The position numbers were made by a program, and so were the translations under genes. Positions 43,416 to 53,707 of a stretch of DNA of 64,000 nucleotides are shown here, one piece after another. Positions within the stretch are counted from its first letter, which is position 1, and each line of letters begins with the position of its first letter. This DNA comes from Niallia circulans (lineage in GTDB: Bacteria > Bacillota > Bacilli > Bacillales > Cytobacillaceae): positions 4,404,001-4,468,000 of the forward strand of contig NZ_CP026031.1 of assembly GCF_003726095.1 (NCBI RefSeq), given 5' to 3'. Below the pieces are notes generated by a model, which did not search any database, was not told where the DNA came from, and worked only from the letters and a program-made list of their open reading frames with translations.

Positions 43416-44783
43416 ATGTCACAACAAGAGCAATGGAGATCAAAAATAGGATTTGTTTTAGCAGCAGCCGGATCAGCGATAGGATTGGGGGCTATTTGGA
43501 AATTTCCTTACGTCGCTGGAACAGGGGGAGGAGGAGCCTTTCTCTTACTTTTTTTAGTATTTACTTTGGTGTTGGGTATGCCCTTATTATTAGGAGAGTT
43601 TATGATTGGGAGAATGGGGCAAAGTAATGCGGTTCGAACATATGGCAAGCTAGCCTCTAATACTAAGTGGAATTTTATTGGTAAACTCGGTGTGTTTACA
43701 AGCTTTTTACTTCTATCATTTTATAGCGTTGTAGGCGGCTGGATAATCCTATATATTGTAAAGGTTTTGAGCGGTGGTTTAGCTGGACTGAGTCAAGATC
43801 AATACGGAGAGCTGTTTGGCGAAATTATTTCCAACCCTTATTCCACTATATCGGCACAGCTTGTATTTATGCTAATCACGATTCTTGTTGTTGCCCAAGG
43901 TGTGCAAAAAGGAATTGAATTAGCAAGTAAAATTATGATGCCTGCATTAGTTATTTTATTTTTAATATTAGTGATTCGCTCTTTAAGTTTGGATGGAGCA
44001 ATGGAGGGAGTAAAGTTCCTGCTTGTGCCAGATTTTTCGAAGCTGACATCTGAGAGTATTTTATTTGCATTAGGACAAGCGTTTTTTACCTTGTCATTAG
44101 GTGTTTCGGTTATGCTTACATATGCTTCCTATTTACCTAAGTCTCAAAATCTACCCCGTTCGGCCATTTCGATCATTATCTTGAATATCGTTATAGCTTT
44201 ATTGGCGGGATTAGCTATTTTTCCAGGAGTTTTCTCCTTTGGTATGGAGCCAAATGCAGGACCTGTGTTAATATTCTCTGTTTTACCTGCAGTGTTTGCT
44301 CATATGCCCTTTGGGATGTTTTTTTTCTTGGCCTTTTTACTATTATTCTTATTTGCAGCTCTCACTTCCGCATTCTCAATGATTGAAATTATAGTTGCAG
44401 CAGTTACTAAAAATGATGCAGCTAAAAGGAAGAAAGCTACTTGGATAATTGGATTCCTTATTTTTATTGTTGGTATTCCATCTTGCCTATCGTATGGTGC
44501 TCTTTCCGAAATCTATCTATTCAATAAGACAATTTTTGATTTGATGGATTATCTGGTTAGTAACATCTTAATGCCTCTAGGTGCATTATTAATTGCTATT
44601 TTTGTTTCTCAAAAAGTTTCAAAGGCTGATTTATTTGCAGAATTAAAGCGAGGATCAAATGTAGGATATGTATTTTTTATGATTTGTTATGTTCTGTTGA
44701 AATACGTTGTTCCTATTGCCATTGTTATCGTTTTTTTAGACGCAGCAGGCTTATCAGATTGGATTATTACTTTGTTTAAATAA
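43416..44783 (+). CDS. Sodium-dependent amino-acid transporter (NSS/SNF family)
   Basis: This 455-aa neurotransmitter:sodium-symporter homologue starts at ATG 43416 behind AAAGGGAG. The segment-1 signature [35 protein letters not shown] contains the unwound Na+/substrate site. Eleven or twelve membrane segments follow (LeuT fold). Bacterial members import amino acids such as Leu, Trp or Tyr with Na+. A PLP-dependent decarboxylase gene follows after 40 bp, which suggests that both handle the same amino acid. Expression should respond to c-di-GMP through the upstream riboswitch. Confidence 0.92.
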   Translation: MSQQEQWRSKIGFVLAAAGSAIGLGAIWKFPYVAGTGGGGAFLLLFLVFTLVLGMPLLLGEFMIGRMGQSNAVRTYGKLASNTKWNFIGKLGVFTSFLLLSFYSVVGGWIILYIVKVLSGGLAGLSQDQYGELFGEIISNPYSTISAQLVFMLITILVVAQGVQKGIELASKIMMPALVILFLILVIRSLSLDGAMEGVKFLLVPDFSKLTSESILFALGQAFFTLSLGVSVMLTYASYLPKSQNLPRSAISIIILNIVIALLAGLAIFPGVFSFGMEPNAGPVLIFSVLPAVFAHMPFGMFFFLAFLLLFLFAALTSAFSMIEIIVAAVTKNDAAKRKKATWIIGFLIFIVGIPSCLSYGALSEIYLFNKTIFDLMDYLVSNILMPLGALLIAIFVSQKVSKADLFAELKRGSNVGYVFFMICYVLLKYVVPIAIVIVFLDAAGLSDWIITLFK

Positions 44784-44823
44784 AAAATACTTCTAGGAAA
44801 AAACGTCAAGGAGGTCAAATAAA

Positions 44824-46473
44824 ATGAAGGAAATACAAGCATTGTTTCCTAGCATGGACGGAAATGACTTTCAACGAGAGGAATTACTGTCCTACTTTAA
44901 GACAATTTTAACAAAAATAGATGAATTAAAGGATCCTGACAAATTAACACTTGGAGAAATGCCAGAGTACACCGAGGATTATTACAATCGTGTGATTCAA
45001 AATGCGAATGTTCCTCAAGCAGGGGTGTCGATCGATGAAGTAATCAAAGAGCTTCTAAAATTGGTAGAAGGTCATCGCTATGTCAATCGTAATTATGTGG
45101 CCAATGCAGCACCTTTGCCGAATATTGCTAGTATCATAGGTAATTTAGTCATGGTGCTTGTAAATGGGAATAACCTTTGGGATGTAGAAGGCCCGGCCGC
45201 AGCTACAGCTGAAGTGGAAATCACAAGTATGCTGTCTAAATTAATCGGATATGACGAAAATTTAAGTGCGGGCTATACAACATGGGGAGGGCAAGGAGCT
45301 GTTTTCAATTCTTTACGCCTCGCTATTGCTCGTTATGCTCCTTCCTCTAACCAAATGGGCATTCCGAAAAATCTTTACTGCTTCTGTTCTGAGTTATCCC
45401 ACTACAGCTTATATAAATCTGTAGAAGCAGCCGGAATTGGAGTAGAAAATATGGTTAGAGTCAAGGTGAACCAAGATCATTCTATGAATCTAGAAGATTT
45501 AAAGGAGAAAATAGAGCAAGTTATTGCAAAAGGTGGGGTGCCTCTTTATATTCTTGCAACAATGGGCACAACGGATACCTTTGGAATTGATGATATAGCA
45601 GGAATTAAGCAACTAGCGGAGGAGCTAGAACGCAAGCATTGTCTAAGCCCGCTCTATATTCATGCAGACTCAGCGATGGGAGGAATGTACACCTTCTTTA
45701 ATGATTATGATTTTGAGAGAAATGCCCTTCAATTGGAAGATGATGTTAAGGAAGTTTTGCAATCCTATCAACAGAAGTTTAAACAGATCAAGCATGCTGA
45801 TAGTATGGTATTTGATTTCCATAAGCTAGGACAAACACCGTATATTACAAGTTTATTTTTGATTAAAAACAGAGAAAGCCTTAAGTATGTTGATTTAGAC
45901 GAAGAGGAAACTCCTTATGTTGGCAATCGTGGTTACGGCAGCTACCATACAGGCTATACATTAGAATGTTCGCGAATGGGAAGTGCGTTAGCAATTTATG
46001 CATCGTTATTAGCATTTGGTGTGGAGGGATATCAAATGCTGCTAGCTAACTATATTCGTGTGAATAGTAAATTTAGAGAAACGCTGACAAAAGAAATCCC
46101 GAATGTTGCCATTACGAATGAGGTTTCACCGATTACCACTTTCCGTTTTTATCCAGAAGAGCCAAAATGGAAAGAAGAAAGGAACGGTCTTTTAACTGCT
46201 GAGGAAATGATTGAAATTAATCAATTTAATGATGCGTTTGCAGAAATAATCGGTGCTGAAAGAGATACGATTTTCTTTGGGAATACAAAAAAGCAGTGCC
46301 TAGTAAAAGCAGCAAATTCAAACAAGAAAATCCCTGTATATGCGCATAAATTTTTCACTATTTCGCCATACTCTACAGTAGAAGAGATTGACCGTTATGT
46401 GGCATTTTTAAAAGAACACTTATCATTTTTTATGAAAACAACATCAACTTATGACAGCATTTCCCTGCTATAA
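44824..46473 (+). CDS. PLP-dependent amino-acid decarboxylase (group II)
   Basis: This 549-aa enzyme of the group II decarboxylase family (glutamate/tyrosine/aromatic type) starts at ATG 44824 after AAGGAGGTC. The PLP-lysine motif is DFHKLGQTPY. HADSAMGG holds the Asp that contacts the pyridine nitrogen, and YTTWGGQGAVFNSLRLA is the phosphate-binding region. It releases CO2 from an amino acid to give the amine. Together with the sodium symporter it forms a two-gene operon under the second c-di-GMP riboswitch. The substrate (aromatic amino acid, glutamate or aspartate) cannot be settled by eye. Confidence 0.87.
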   Translation: MKEIQALFPSMDGNDFQREELLSYFKTILTKIDELKDPDKLTLGEMPEYTEDYYNRVIQNANVPQAGVSIDEVIKELLKLVEGHRYVNRNYVANAAPLPNIASIIGNLVMVLVNGNNLWDVEGPAAATAEVEITSMLSKLIGYDENLSAGYTTWGGQGAVFNSLRLAIARYAPSSNQMGIPKNLYCFCSELSHYSLYKSVEAAGIGVENMVRVKVNQDHSMNLEDLKEKIEQVIAKGGVPLYILATMGTTDTFGIDDIAGIKQLAEELERKHCLSPLYIHADSAMGGMYTFFNDYDFERNALQLEDDVKEVLQSYQQKFKQIKHADSMVFDFHKLGQTPYITSLFLIKNRESLKYVDLDEEETPYVGNRGYGSYHTGYTLECSRMGSALAIYASLLAFGVEGYQMLLANYIRVNSKFRETLTKEIPNVAITNEVSPITTFRFYPEEPKWKEERNGLLTAEEMIEINQFNDAFAEIIGAERDTIFFGNTKKQCLVKAANSNKKIPVYAHKFFTISPYSTVEEIDRYVAFLKEHLSFFMKTTSTYDSISLL

Positions 46474-46533
46474 GGAAGGACTTTTTTTAATTACAAAAAA
46501 GCCCCATAGTTTATTTAAGTATATAATGAATTT

Positions 46534-46568
46534 AAAAAACTTTCTCTTTACAAGGGAAGGTTTTTTAG
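46534..46568 (+). terminator. Terminator of decarboxylase operon
   Basis: AAAAAACTTTCTCTT and AAGGGAAGGTTTTTT pair over 15 positions including G-U pairs, with a 3-nt loop, 60 bp after the decarboxylase stop. The remaining bases to 46765 show no other feature. Confidence 0.7.
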
Positions 46569-46765
46569 TTTTCATGACCTTATATATCAAGTGATAGACA
46601 CTCTTTTATTAAATAGTAGTCTATATTATATGCTGATTATTTCTCCTTAATGCTGTTTTGCCATTTATGATAGAGAATGGAGTCTGTTTTTGTCTCTTTA
46701 GAATGAGCAGTTTTTTATTTAAGTACTACGATAACAATTAACCCTATAACCCCTTGGAGGAGAAT

Positions 46766-48361
46766 ATGAAAAAAGGCAAATTCAGTTTACAAGCTATCAT
46801 TATTATTTTTGTATGTATTGTTGTTGCTTTCTCCCTTGGAATTACGGATTTGATTATCAGTAATAGCATTACCTCCAGCGTGGAAGAAACACAGAAAGAG
46901 AAGGCACTGGATGTTGCGAGGATGATGGCGATAACTCCGCAAGTAATAGGAGTTCTTGAAGGTCGAGAGAATGAGGAAGATGTCCAAGTATTTGCCAATC
47001 AAATTAAAACCCAGACGAATGTGAACTTTGTTGTGGTGATGGATATGAACGGAAACCGTCTATCCCATCCGGAAGCTAGTAAAGTTGGAAAGCATTTTAG
47101 CGGAGGAGATGAAGGCCCCGTACTTAATGGAAAGGAATATGTTTCTATTTCCAAAGGAACTCTTGGAAAATCGATGCGGGCATTTACGCCAATAAAAAAC
47201 GCTGAGGAAGAGCAAATTGGTGCAGTGGCAGTAGGAATTTCTTTAAAGAGTGTAACAGAAGCTGTCCACAAAGGACGGATGGGAATTGGAATAGGGACTT
47301 TAATAGGAATTCTCATCGGCATAATAGGGGCTGTCGTGCTGGCGAGGTATTTCAAGAAAATTCTGTTAGGGCTTGAACCCTTTGCTATTGCTAAGCTTTT
47401 GGAAGAGCGTAGCTCGATGCTGCAGTCTGTGCGTGAAGGAATTATAGCCATTGATCAGGAGGGAAAAATCACGCTTGTGAACAAAGCAGCTAGTAAGCTT
47501 TTTCAAAAAGCAGGCATTGGGGAGGATGCTATTGGAAGGAACATTGAAGATTATTTACCAGAAACTCGGTTAACACGCATCATAAAATCTGGTGAAATGG
47601 ATTTGGATCAAGAGCAGAACTTGCATGGGGTAACCATTTTGGTAAATAGAGTTCCTGTAGTGGTAGAAAATCAAGTAGTTGGGGCTATTGCCACATTCCG
47701 TGATAAAACAGAGGTTCAACAATTAGCTGAGCAGCTGACAGGGGTGCGCAATTATGCAGATGCGCTCCGTGCTCAGGCGCATGAGTTTATGAATAAACTC
47801 CATGTTATCCTTGGTTTAGTTCGTACGGAACAATATGAAACCCTTGCTAATTATGTAAGTGAAACGGTTAATCATCGGGAAACAGAGGTAGGCTTTGTTA
47901 CGAAGAAGGTTCAAGATCCTGTACTTGCTGGATTTTTGATTGGTAAGCTAAGCTTTGCTAGAGAATCAGGCGTTTCCCTTTCCTTTGATTGTGAAAATAT
48001 CCTTCCAAAACCAGCAGACCCGGAGATTACAAATGAACTAATTACGATTATCGGAAATATCTTTGATAATGCAATAGAGGCAATGGTAGACAGCATAAAC
48101 AAAAAGATAGATCTCACCTTGGATTATGCAGAAGAAATTTTAACGATCGAAGTGAAAGATACTGGAATAGGAATGACAAATGCACTTCAAAATAAAGTGT
48201 TAGATAAAGGCTTCTCTACTAAAGGAAATAATCGAGGATTTGGATTGTACTTATTAGTAATGGCGATTGAAAGGCTGGAGGGGGAGCTTATTATTTCGTC
48301 CAAGCCTGGGAAGGGCACCACTTTTGCCGTATATATACCATATAAAGCAGAGGATGAATAA
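46766..48361 (+). CDS. CitA/DcuS/MalK-type sensor histidine kinase
   Basis: This 531-aa membrane kinase's ATG at 46766 is six bases after TTGGAGG. The first membrane helix (about 10-30) is followed by an extracytoplasmic PASp/CACHE domain with the family's VVVMDMNGNRLSHP and SVSKGTLGKS-like region. Then come a second helix (about 165-190), a cytoplasmic PAS (GIIAIDQEGKITLVN), the H-box RAQAHEFMNKLH (phospho-His) and an HATPase with IFDNAIEAM, DTGIGM and GFGLYLL. The family senses C4-dicarboxylates or citrate. It is followed after one base by its response regulator. Malic enzyme downstream supports malate sensing, as with B. subtilis MalK/MalR. Confidence 0.9.
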   Translation: MKKGKFSLQAIIIIFVCIVVAFSLGITDLIISNSITSSVEETQKEKALDVARMMAITPQVIGVLEGRENEEDVQVFANQIKTQTNVNFVVVMDMNGNRLSHPEASKVGKHFSGGDEGPVLNGKEYVSISKGTLGKSMRAFTPIKNAEEEQIGAVAVGISLKSVTEAVHKGRMGIGIGTLIGILIGIIGAVVLARYFKKILLGLEPFAIAKLLEERSSMLQSVREGIIAIDQEGKITLVNKAASKLFQKAGIGEDAIGRNIEDYLPETRLTRIIKSGEMDLDQEQNLHGVTILVNRVPVVVENQVVGAIATFRDKTEVQQLAEQLTGVRNYADALRAQAHEFMNKLHVILGLVRTEQYETLANYVSETVNHRETEVGFVTKKVQDPVLAGFLIGKLSFARESGVSLSFDCENILPKPADPEITNELITIIGNIFDNAIEAMVDSINKKIDLTLDYAEEILTIEVKDTGIGMTNALQNKVLDKGFSTKGNNRGFGLYLLVMAIERLEGELIISSKPGKGTTFAVYIPYKAEDE

Positions 48362-48362
48362 A

Positions 48363-49070
48363 ATGATTAATGTGATGATTGTAGAAGATGACCCAATGGT
48401 AGCAGAAATTAATAAACGATATCTTTCTCAAATCAATGGGTTTCATTTAACTGCAACCGCCAATTCAGTAGATGATGCGATTACTTTATTAAAAAAAGAA
48501 AAAATAGAGCTTATCCTTTTAGATATTTTTATGCCTGGAAAGATTGGGCTGGAGCTATTAGCTTATCTTCGAAAAAATGATCTTGCTATTGATGTTATCG
48601 TGATTTCGGCTGCTTCCGATCTTGAGCGCATTAAGAAAGCTTTAAGACATGGTGTAGTCGATTATTTAATAAAGCCGTTTGAGTTTGAAAGATTTAACAC
48701 AGCGCTGACAACTTATCTAGAGCAAGCTAGGATTACCAATAAGCAAGCTTCCATTAGTCAACAAGAGTTAGATACGCTTCTTTTACATAGGGAAGAATCT
48801 GTGACAGTGGAAGAATTGCCGAAGGGATTAACAAAGGATACGTTAAAACAAGTATGGGAAGCAGTTCAAAAATTAAAAGAGGAACCTTTCTCGACCGATG
48901 ATGCTGCGAACTTAGTAGGTATATCAAGAGTATCTGCTAGAAAGTATTTAAATTTCTTAAAAGATTTAGGAATACTGGAAGTTAAGGTAATCTATGGCAC
49001 GATTGGAAGACCTGTTTATCAACATGAATATAATCGCTTAAAAGAACACAGAATAAAAAACTTTTTGTAA
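48363..49070 (+). CDS. CitB/DcuR/MalR-type response regulator
   Basis: This 235-aa protein starts at ATG 48363, just after the kinase stop, with GAGGATG as ribosome site. The receiver domain has Asp9/Asp10, the phospho-acceptor Asp54 (LILLDIFMPG) and Lys in YLIKPFEF. The C-terminal winged-helix part (STDDAANLVGISRVSARKYL) is the family's DNA-binding HTH. It probably activates the transporter and malic-enzyme genes to its right. A terminator hairpin separates it from them. Confidence 0.92.
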   Translation: MINVMIVEDDPMVAEINKRYLSQINGFHLTATANSVDDAITLLKKEKIELILLDIFMPGKIGLELLAYLRKNDLAIDVIVISAASDLERIKKALRHGVVDYLIKPFEFERFNTALTTYLEQARITNKQASISQQELDTLLLHREESVTVEELPKGLTKDTLKQVWEAVQKLKEEPFSTDDAANLVGISRVSARKYLNFLKDLGILEVKVIYGTIGRPVYQHEYNRLKEHRIKNFL

Positions 49071-49097
49071 GCAGCATGAAAGCTGCTTACTTTTTTT
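49067..49097 (+). terminator. Terminator of the two-component operon
   Basis: GTAAGCAGC/GCTGCTTAC with a 6-nt loop and TTTTTTT, overlapping the response-regulator stop. Confidence 0.85.
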
Positions 49098-49132
49098 ATT
49101 TACAAAAAGAATTATTAAACTTTCATAAACTA

Positions 49133-49146
49133 TGAAAGCGTTTAAC
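49133..49146 (+). promoter_or_regulatory. cre site upstream of the KdgT-family transporter
   Basis: TGAAAGCGTTTAAC fits the CcpA consensus TGWAARCGYTWWCW except possibly at the last base. It lies about 120 bp before the transporter start. A palindrome CAAAACGTTTTG at 49174-49185 follows. Confidence 0.65.
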
Positions 49147-49263
49147 TGGAGAGTAAGATGAACTTGTAAAAAACAAAACGTTTTGGGCTTAACAATCTCA
49201 AACGTATTGATAGAGGCTCGAATGAAGTCAATAGGGAGTAAAAACTTTGTTAGGAGGATTAAA

Positions 49264-50232
49264 ATGCATATTCCAATTAAGAAGACGCTTGATAAAATTC
49301 CAGGTGGTATGATGGTTGTACCGTTATTTTTAGGGGTATTAACGAACACATTTTTCCCGCAATTTTTAGAAATTGGTCATTTTACAACAGCTTTATTCAG
49401 CAAGGAAGCATCATCCACCATTCTTGCATTATTTATGTTTCTGATTGGTTCACAAATTAATTTCAAACTTGCCCCAAAGGCAATCAAAAAGGGTGCCATC
49501 TTACTAACAGGTAAATTTATAGTAGGTGCGGGGATAGGGATTGCAGTCGCCATGCTATTTGGACCTGCTGGAATATTAGGGTTATCGCCATTGGCAATTC
49601 TTGCAGCCTTATTAAATGCGAATGGAGGATTATATGCATCGCTTGCTTCTTCTTATGGTGATGAAACAGATGTAGGAGCATATGCATTATTTTCTTTAAA
49701 AGACGGACCATTTTTCACGCTAGTTGCACTAGGAGCATCCGGTCTTGCAGCCATTCCTTTTCAGGCACTTGTAGGTGTCTTAATCCCAATTTTGATTGGA
49801 ATGATCTTGGGAAATATTGATCCAGACATGAGAAAGTTTCTTGGTAGCAGTAAATTATTATTAATTCCATTCTTTTCTTTCCCATTAGGAGCAGGAATGG
49901 ATCTTAGAACCATTGTAGAAGCAGGAGGGCCAGGGTTATTACTAGGATTAATAGCTGCGTTTACAGGAATTGGAGCTTATCTTCTTTTGAAATTATTTAA
50001 AGAAAATCCAATTGTTGGCTTAGCAACAGGCTCTACTGCTGGGAATGCTGTCGCTACACCAGCTGTGGTTGCAGCCGCAGATCCGACCTTATCTTCAATA
50101 GCCCCAGCAGCTACTGCTCAAGTTGCAGCAGCATGTGTTGTATCTGCCATTATCTGTCCGATTATTGTTAGCTATGTATTTAAAAGGTCGCAAAGAAAGA
50201 AGACCAAAAAGTCGATGGCGAGTGCAGCATGA
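49264..50232 (+). CDS. 2-keto-3-deoxygluconate permease (KdgT) family transporter
   Basis: This 322-aa polytopic protein's ATG at 49264 is four bases from TAGGAGGATT. Family features are the IPIKKTLDKIPGGMMVVPLF opening, LFMFLIGSQINFK, NGGLYASLASSYGDETDVGA and the TGSTAGNAVATPAVVAAADP end. KdgT imports keto-deoxygluconate in pectin users. Here no pectin or KDG-pathway gene is near. The neighbours are a dicarboxylate two-component system and malic enzyme, so this member may carry malate or another organic acid. That substrate is inferred. Confidence 0.85.
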   Translation: MHIPIKKTLDKIPGGMMVVPLFLGVLTNTFFPQFLEIGHFTTALFSKEASSTILALFMFLIGSQINFKLAPKAIKKGAILLTGKFIVGAGIGIAVAMLFGPAGILGLSPLAILAALLNANGGLYASLASSYGDETDVGAYALFSLKDGPFFTLVALGASGLAAIPFQALVGVLIPILIGMILGNIDPDMRKFLGSSKLLLIPFFSFPLGAGMDLRTIVEAGGPGLLLGLIAAFTGIGAYLLLKLFKENPIVGLATGSTAGNAVATPAVVAAADPTLSSIAPAATAQVAAACVVSAIICPIIVSYVFKRSQRKKTKKSMASAA

Positions 50233-50379
50233 CAGATAAAAACGAGTACTGCATTATTTAGTTACAAAATAATGAATTTAAGTTAAATAACCTAGTGAGA
50301 AAGTACAAACAGTAATAACATAGGAATAAAAAAAGCGATCTTTTAATCATATTTTAAATAGAAAGAAGGATTACCCACA

Positions 50380-52083
50380 ATGACTGTGTCAGATAATGTA
50401 ATTATCACAACGTTAAAAGGAAAAGAAATTCTCTCTAATCCCTTTTTAAATAAAGGAGTAGCTTTTACGAAAGAGGAAAGAGAAGACCTTGGTCTAGACG
50501 GTCTGTTACCGCCCCAAGTACTTACGCTTGATGAACAAGTAAACAGAGTCTATGAGCAATATTTGATGAGGACCACTAATCTTTTCAAAAACGGCTTACT
50601 GAATGATTTATATAATCGCAATGTCGTTCTATATTACCGACTTTTAAAAGAACATCTTGCAGAAATGCTGCCAATCGTTTATACCCCGACTGTCGGTGAT
50701 GCTATCCAGTCTTACTCTCATAGCTATCATCGTCCAGAAGGATTATATCTTTCCATTGATCATTTGGAAGGGGTGGAAAAGGCGTTTCGTAATCTAGGAA
50801 AAGCCAAAAATGATATAGATTTAATTGTTGTCACTGATTCGGAAAGTATCCTTGGAATTGGAGATCAAGGAGTAGGTGGTATTAATATTGCAATAGGAAA
50901 ACTAGCGGTATATACAGCAGCTGCTGGTATTGATCCTAGCCGAGTTCTGCCGGTTGTACTAGATGTTGGTACAAATAATCAGTCTTTAATTGACGACCCT
51001 ATTTATATTGGTAACAAGTTTGCCCGTGTTCGTGGGGATCGTTATGATCAATTCATTGATTTATTCATTGATACTGCAAGAAGGTTTTTCCCAGAAGTGC
51101 TTCTTCATTGGGAGGATCTTGGCAATGTGAACGCCCGCAATATTTTGGATAAATATGGGGACAAAATTCTTACCTTTAATGATGACATTCAAGGAACAGG
51201 TGCTGTAACGCTTGCAGCGATTATGTCTGCATTAAAAGTCACAGGTGGAGCATTGAAGGATCAGCGCATTGTTGTCTTTGGTCCGGGTGCTGCTGGAATC
51301 GGTAATGCGGACCAAATGGTTGATACAATGGCTCTAGAGGGACTTACTAAAGAAGAAGCCTATGACCGTTTCTTTGCAATTGACTATCGAGGATTACTGA
51401 CAGATGAAACACCAGGTGTTTTGAAATTTCAAATGCCTTATGTAAGAAAAGCAGAAGAAGTTAAGCATTGGAATCGAAATGAAGATGGAATCATTTCCTT
51501 AATGGAAGTAGTTAAAAGGGTGAAGCCAACCATCTTAATTGGTACTTCTGGCCAAGCGGGTGCTTTTACGGAAGAAATCGTGAAAGAAATGGCAAAGCAT
51601 GTTGAACGTCCTATTATTATGCCGATGTCCAATCCTACTAATCTGGCTGAGGCTATGCCGGAAAACTTGATTAAATGGACGGATGGAAAAGCATTAATTG
51701 CAACAGGAAGTCCGTTTGCTGATGTAGAATATAATGGTGTTTCCTATGAAATTGGGCAGTCGAATAATGCATTTGTCTTCCCAGGTTTGGGACTTGGTGC
51801 TATTGTTGCAAAAGCGCAAATTATTTCCAAAGGAATGTTTGCTGCAGCCGCTAATGCGGTCGCCGAAATGTGTGAAACGAACCAACCAGGGGCATCGTTA
51901 CTTCCTTCGATTGAGAAATTACATGATGTCTCTATCTATGTGGCAGTGGAAGTCGCAAAAGCGGCTATAGAGGAAGGAATTGCAAGAGCCGAGATTACGG
52001 ATGTAACAAAGGCTGTGATCGATGCAGTTTGGCAGCCTGAATATAAGAAAATTAAAAGTGTTGGAATGTGGGCCAATGTTTAA
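50380..52083 (+). CDS. NAD-dependent malic enzyme
   Basis: This 567-aa oxidative malate decarboxylase (malate to pyruvate and CO2) is of the large eukaryote/E. coli MaeA type. The N-terminal domain has [14 protein letters not shown] (catalytic Tyr). The malate/metal region holds [13 protein letters not shown] and [14 protein letters not shown], then [12 protein letters not shown] (metal Asp). The Rossmann dinucleotide site is [16 protein letters not shown]. The start follows AGAAAGAAGGATT. It sits 147 bp after the KdgT-family gene, and the MalK/R-like pair upstream regulates the malic enzyme gene in B. subtilis. Confidence 0.94.
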   Translation: MTVSDNVIITTLKGKEILSNPFLNKGVAFTKEEREDLGLDGLLPPQVLTLDEQVNRVYEQYLMRTTNLFKNGLLNDLYNRNVVLYYRLLKEHLAEMLPIVYTPTVGDAIQSYSHSYHRPEGLYLSIDHLEGVEKAFRNLGKAKNDIDLIVVTDSESILGIGDQGVGGINIAIGKLAVYTAAAGIDPSRVLPVVLDVGTNNQSLIDDPIYIGNKFARVRGDRYDQFIDLFIDTARRFFPEVLLHWEDLGNVNARNILDKYGDKILTFNDDIQGTGAVTLAAIMSALKVTGGALKDQRIVVFGPGAAGIGNADQMVDTMALEGLTKEEAYDRFFAIDYRGLLTDETPGVLKFQMPYVRKAEEVKHWNRNEDGIISLMEVVKRVKPTILIGTSGQAGAFTEEIVKEMAKHVERPIIMPMSNPTNLAEAMPENLIKWTDGKALIATGSPFADVEYNGVSYEIGQSNNAFVFPGLGLGAIVAKAQIISKGMFAAAANAVAEMCETNQPGASLLPSIEKLHDVSIYVAVEVAKAAIEEGIARAEITDVTKAVIDAVWQPEYKKIKSVGMWANV

Positions 52084-52100
52084 TGAAATTATAAATTAGA

Positions 52101-52168
52101 AAAAATGCCTCTACTCCTGGTAGAATCGGATTGTTCGATTTGCCAGTGGTGGTAGGCATTTTTATTTT
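52101..52168 (+). terminator. Terminator of malic enzyme gene
   Basis: AAAAATGCCT/AGGCATTTTT outer arms with an inner CTCCTGG/CCAGTGG pair and TTTATTTT tail, 17 bp after the stop. Confidence 0.78.
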
Positions 52169-52192
52169 ACAAATTATAAGCCGTTTGTCGTT

Positions 52193-52393
52193 TTAAAATT
52201 CATGGGTTTCTTTCTTTTTCCTATATTGTATAACATCCGTAATTACCCATAGAGGGATAATAAGAACAACAAAAGCAATTTTCAACCAATAATCAACAAA
52301 ACTAAAGAGAATAAAAAGCATAAATAGAACATAACAAACAAATTTCAAAACTAAATTTACTAATTCAGATTTAAACATCGTTATCAATACCAT
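52193..52393 (-). CDS. Small two-segment membrane protein, 66 aa
   Basis: The frame codes two hydrophobic helices (LVLKFVCYVLFMLFILFSFV and LKIAFVVLIIPLWVITDVI) and a charged C terminus (YRKKKETHEF). An AGGAAAG lies about a dozen bases before the ATG, rather far. Composition is that of a real membrane protein and no other gene occupies the place. The family is not recognised. Confidence 0.5.
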   Translation of the reverse strand: MVLITMFKSELVNLVLKFVCYVLFMLFILFSFVDYWLKIAFVVLIIPLWVITDVIQYRKKKETHEF

Positions 52394-52924
52394 TCGCTAT
52401 TTTTACTTTCCTATACGAATAATGAAATCAATAAGTTTTGTTAACCTCGAACAAAATCCACATTTACAAAGCACACTCCCTGATTTTATTTATTTTTAAT
52501 ATGGAAGATAACAGAAATAAAGGCAAAGGAAATGGAGAGACATCCTCTGTGCCCAAAAGGAAGAGAAGCAGAGGAAAAAGGGAATAGAGAAAAACAAACA
52601 AACTGGAGCAACTCCTATTCGGAGAGGCATTTTGTCTTTAGTATAATTTGCTTTTACTTAGCTGTTAGCAATCTTCCAAGGTCTTTTCAAACTAACTTAA
52701 CTTTCTCCTTTTTAAATCGCCATGTATTTTAATCAAATGTAAATAATTTACGCTTCCTTTACAAAAGCTCGCTTTTTTCCTGTAAAATCAATCCCTTCAG
52801 CTTAAATAATCAGAATTTTATTTAATGATTTCTTTACACTACTCCCTAATGTAGCTTTATATTTATTTTCTAAAATTTAAATTAATAGAGAAATTAAAGT
52901 AATCAAAAGGAGTGAGGTACTTTT
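52394..52924. other. Intergenic region, no supported gene
   Basis: About 530 bp. A 28-codon basic frame at 52501 (EDNRNKGKGNGETSS..) has no convincing ribosome site, and a 66-codon frame at 52532 looks random. AT-rich sequence at 52860-52900 probably holds the promoter of the next operon. Confidence 0.45.
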
Positions 52925-53707
52925 ATGCATTTTGCGTCCACACTAGCTTGGGCTTATCCGGTAGATCAAGTGGTCCAGCTTGCTAAGCAGAGCGGGTTAT
53001 CAGGATTAGAAATTTGGGCAGAACATGTATGGTTTCATGGTACAGATCCAAACAAAATTCGTGAAGCGAATCGGAATCAGTCTATCAACCTAACCATGCA
53101 TGCGGCGAGTTGGGACTTAAATATTAGTTCTCTAGAAAAAGAAATAAGAGAAGGCTCTGTAAAGCAGATCCAGAATTCTATTAAGTTAGCAGATGAGATA
53201 GGGGCAGACTCGATAACGTTTCATCCGGGGAGGTTGACACTTCCGCAGATAAAACAGGAAATATATGAATCTTTCATGATGGAATCTATTTTGACATTAA
53301 TCGAAACAGCAAAGCGGTACAAGAAAACCTTAAGCATAGAATTGATGGAGGTAAAGGCAAAGGAATTCGTGACAACTCCAGAAACAATGAATCGACTGAT
53401 CGCGGGCTTCTTGCCGGAACTGAAAACAACCTTTGACGTTGCTCATATTTCAGAAGGAACTCCACAGCAAGCCTTTGCTCAGTTAATAAATGTGGACAAA
53501 ATTCATATTAGTGACAATTCTCGGGGGCAGCTGCATGTTCCTCTTGGTACGGGTATTCTTGATAGAAATATGCTGAAAGAATTTATATCGATCAATGATC
53601 TTCCAGTTGTAGTAGAGGGCTTTGATGCATCAGAAAGCTTGAACTGGTGGAATCATAATCTTCATTATTTAAAAAGCCTGGCAATGATGAAGGAGGTACC
53701 ACAATGA
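52925..53707 (+). CDS. Sugar-phosphate isomerase/epimerase-type TIM barrel protein
   Basis: This 260-aa AP-endonuclease-2/xylose-isomerase-like TIM barrel starts at ATG 52925 after AAGGAGTGAGG. Barrel-end metal ligands are visible in order: GLEIWAEH, TMHAAS, SITFHPGR, IELMEV, TFDVAH (Asp and His), KIHISDN and PVVVEGFD. Members isomerise or epimerise sugars and related carbonyls. It is the first gene of a six-gene operon and its TGA overlaps the ATG of surE. A carbohydrate part of a phosphoester substrate would suit the neighbours. Confidence 0.85.
   Translation: MHFASTLAWAYPVDQVVQLAKQSGLSGLEIWAEHVWFHGTDPNKIREANRNQSINLTMHAASWDLNISSLEKEIREGSVKQIQNSIKLADEIGADSITFHPGRLTLPQIKQEIYESFMMESILTLIETAKRYKKTLSIELMEVKAKEFVTTPETMNRLIAGFLPELKTTFDVAHISEGTPQQAFAQLINVDKIHISDNSRGQLHVPLGTGILDRNMLKEFISINDLPVVVEGFDASESLNWWNHNLHYLKSLAMMKEVPQ

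Noticed and set aside
52532..52732. 66-codon frame in the gap after the small membrane protein
   Set aside because: No start signal, no conserved pattern, low-complexity composition.
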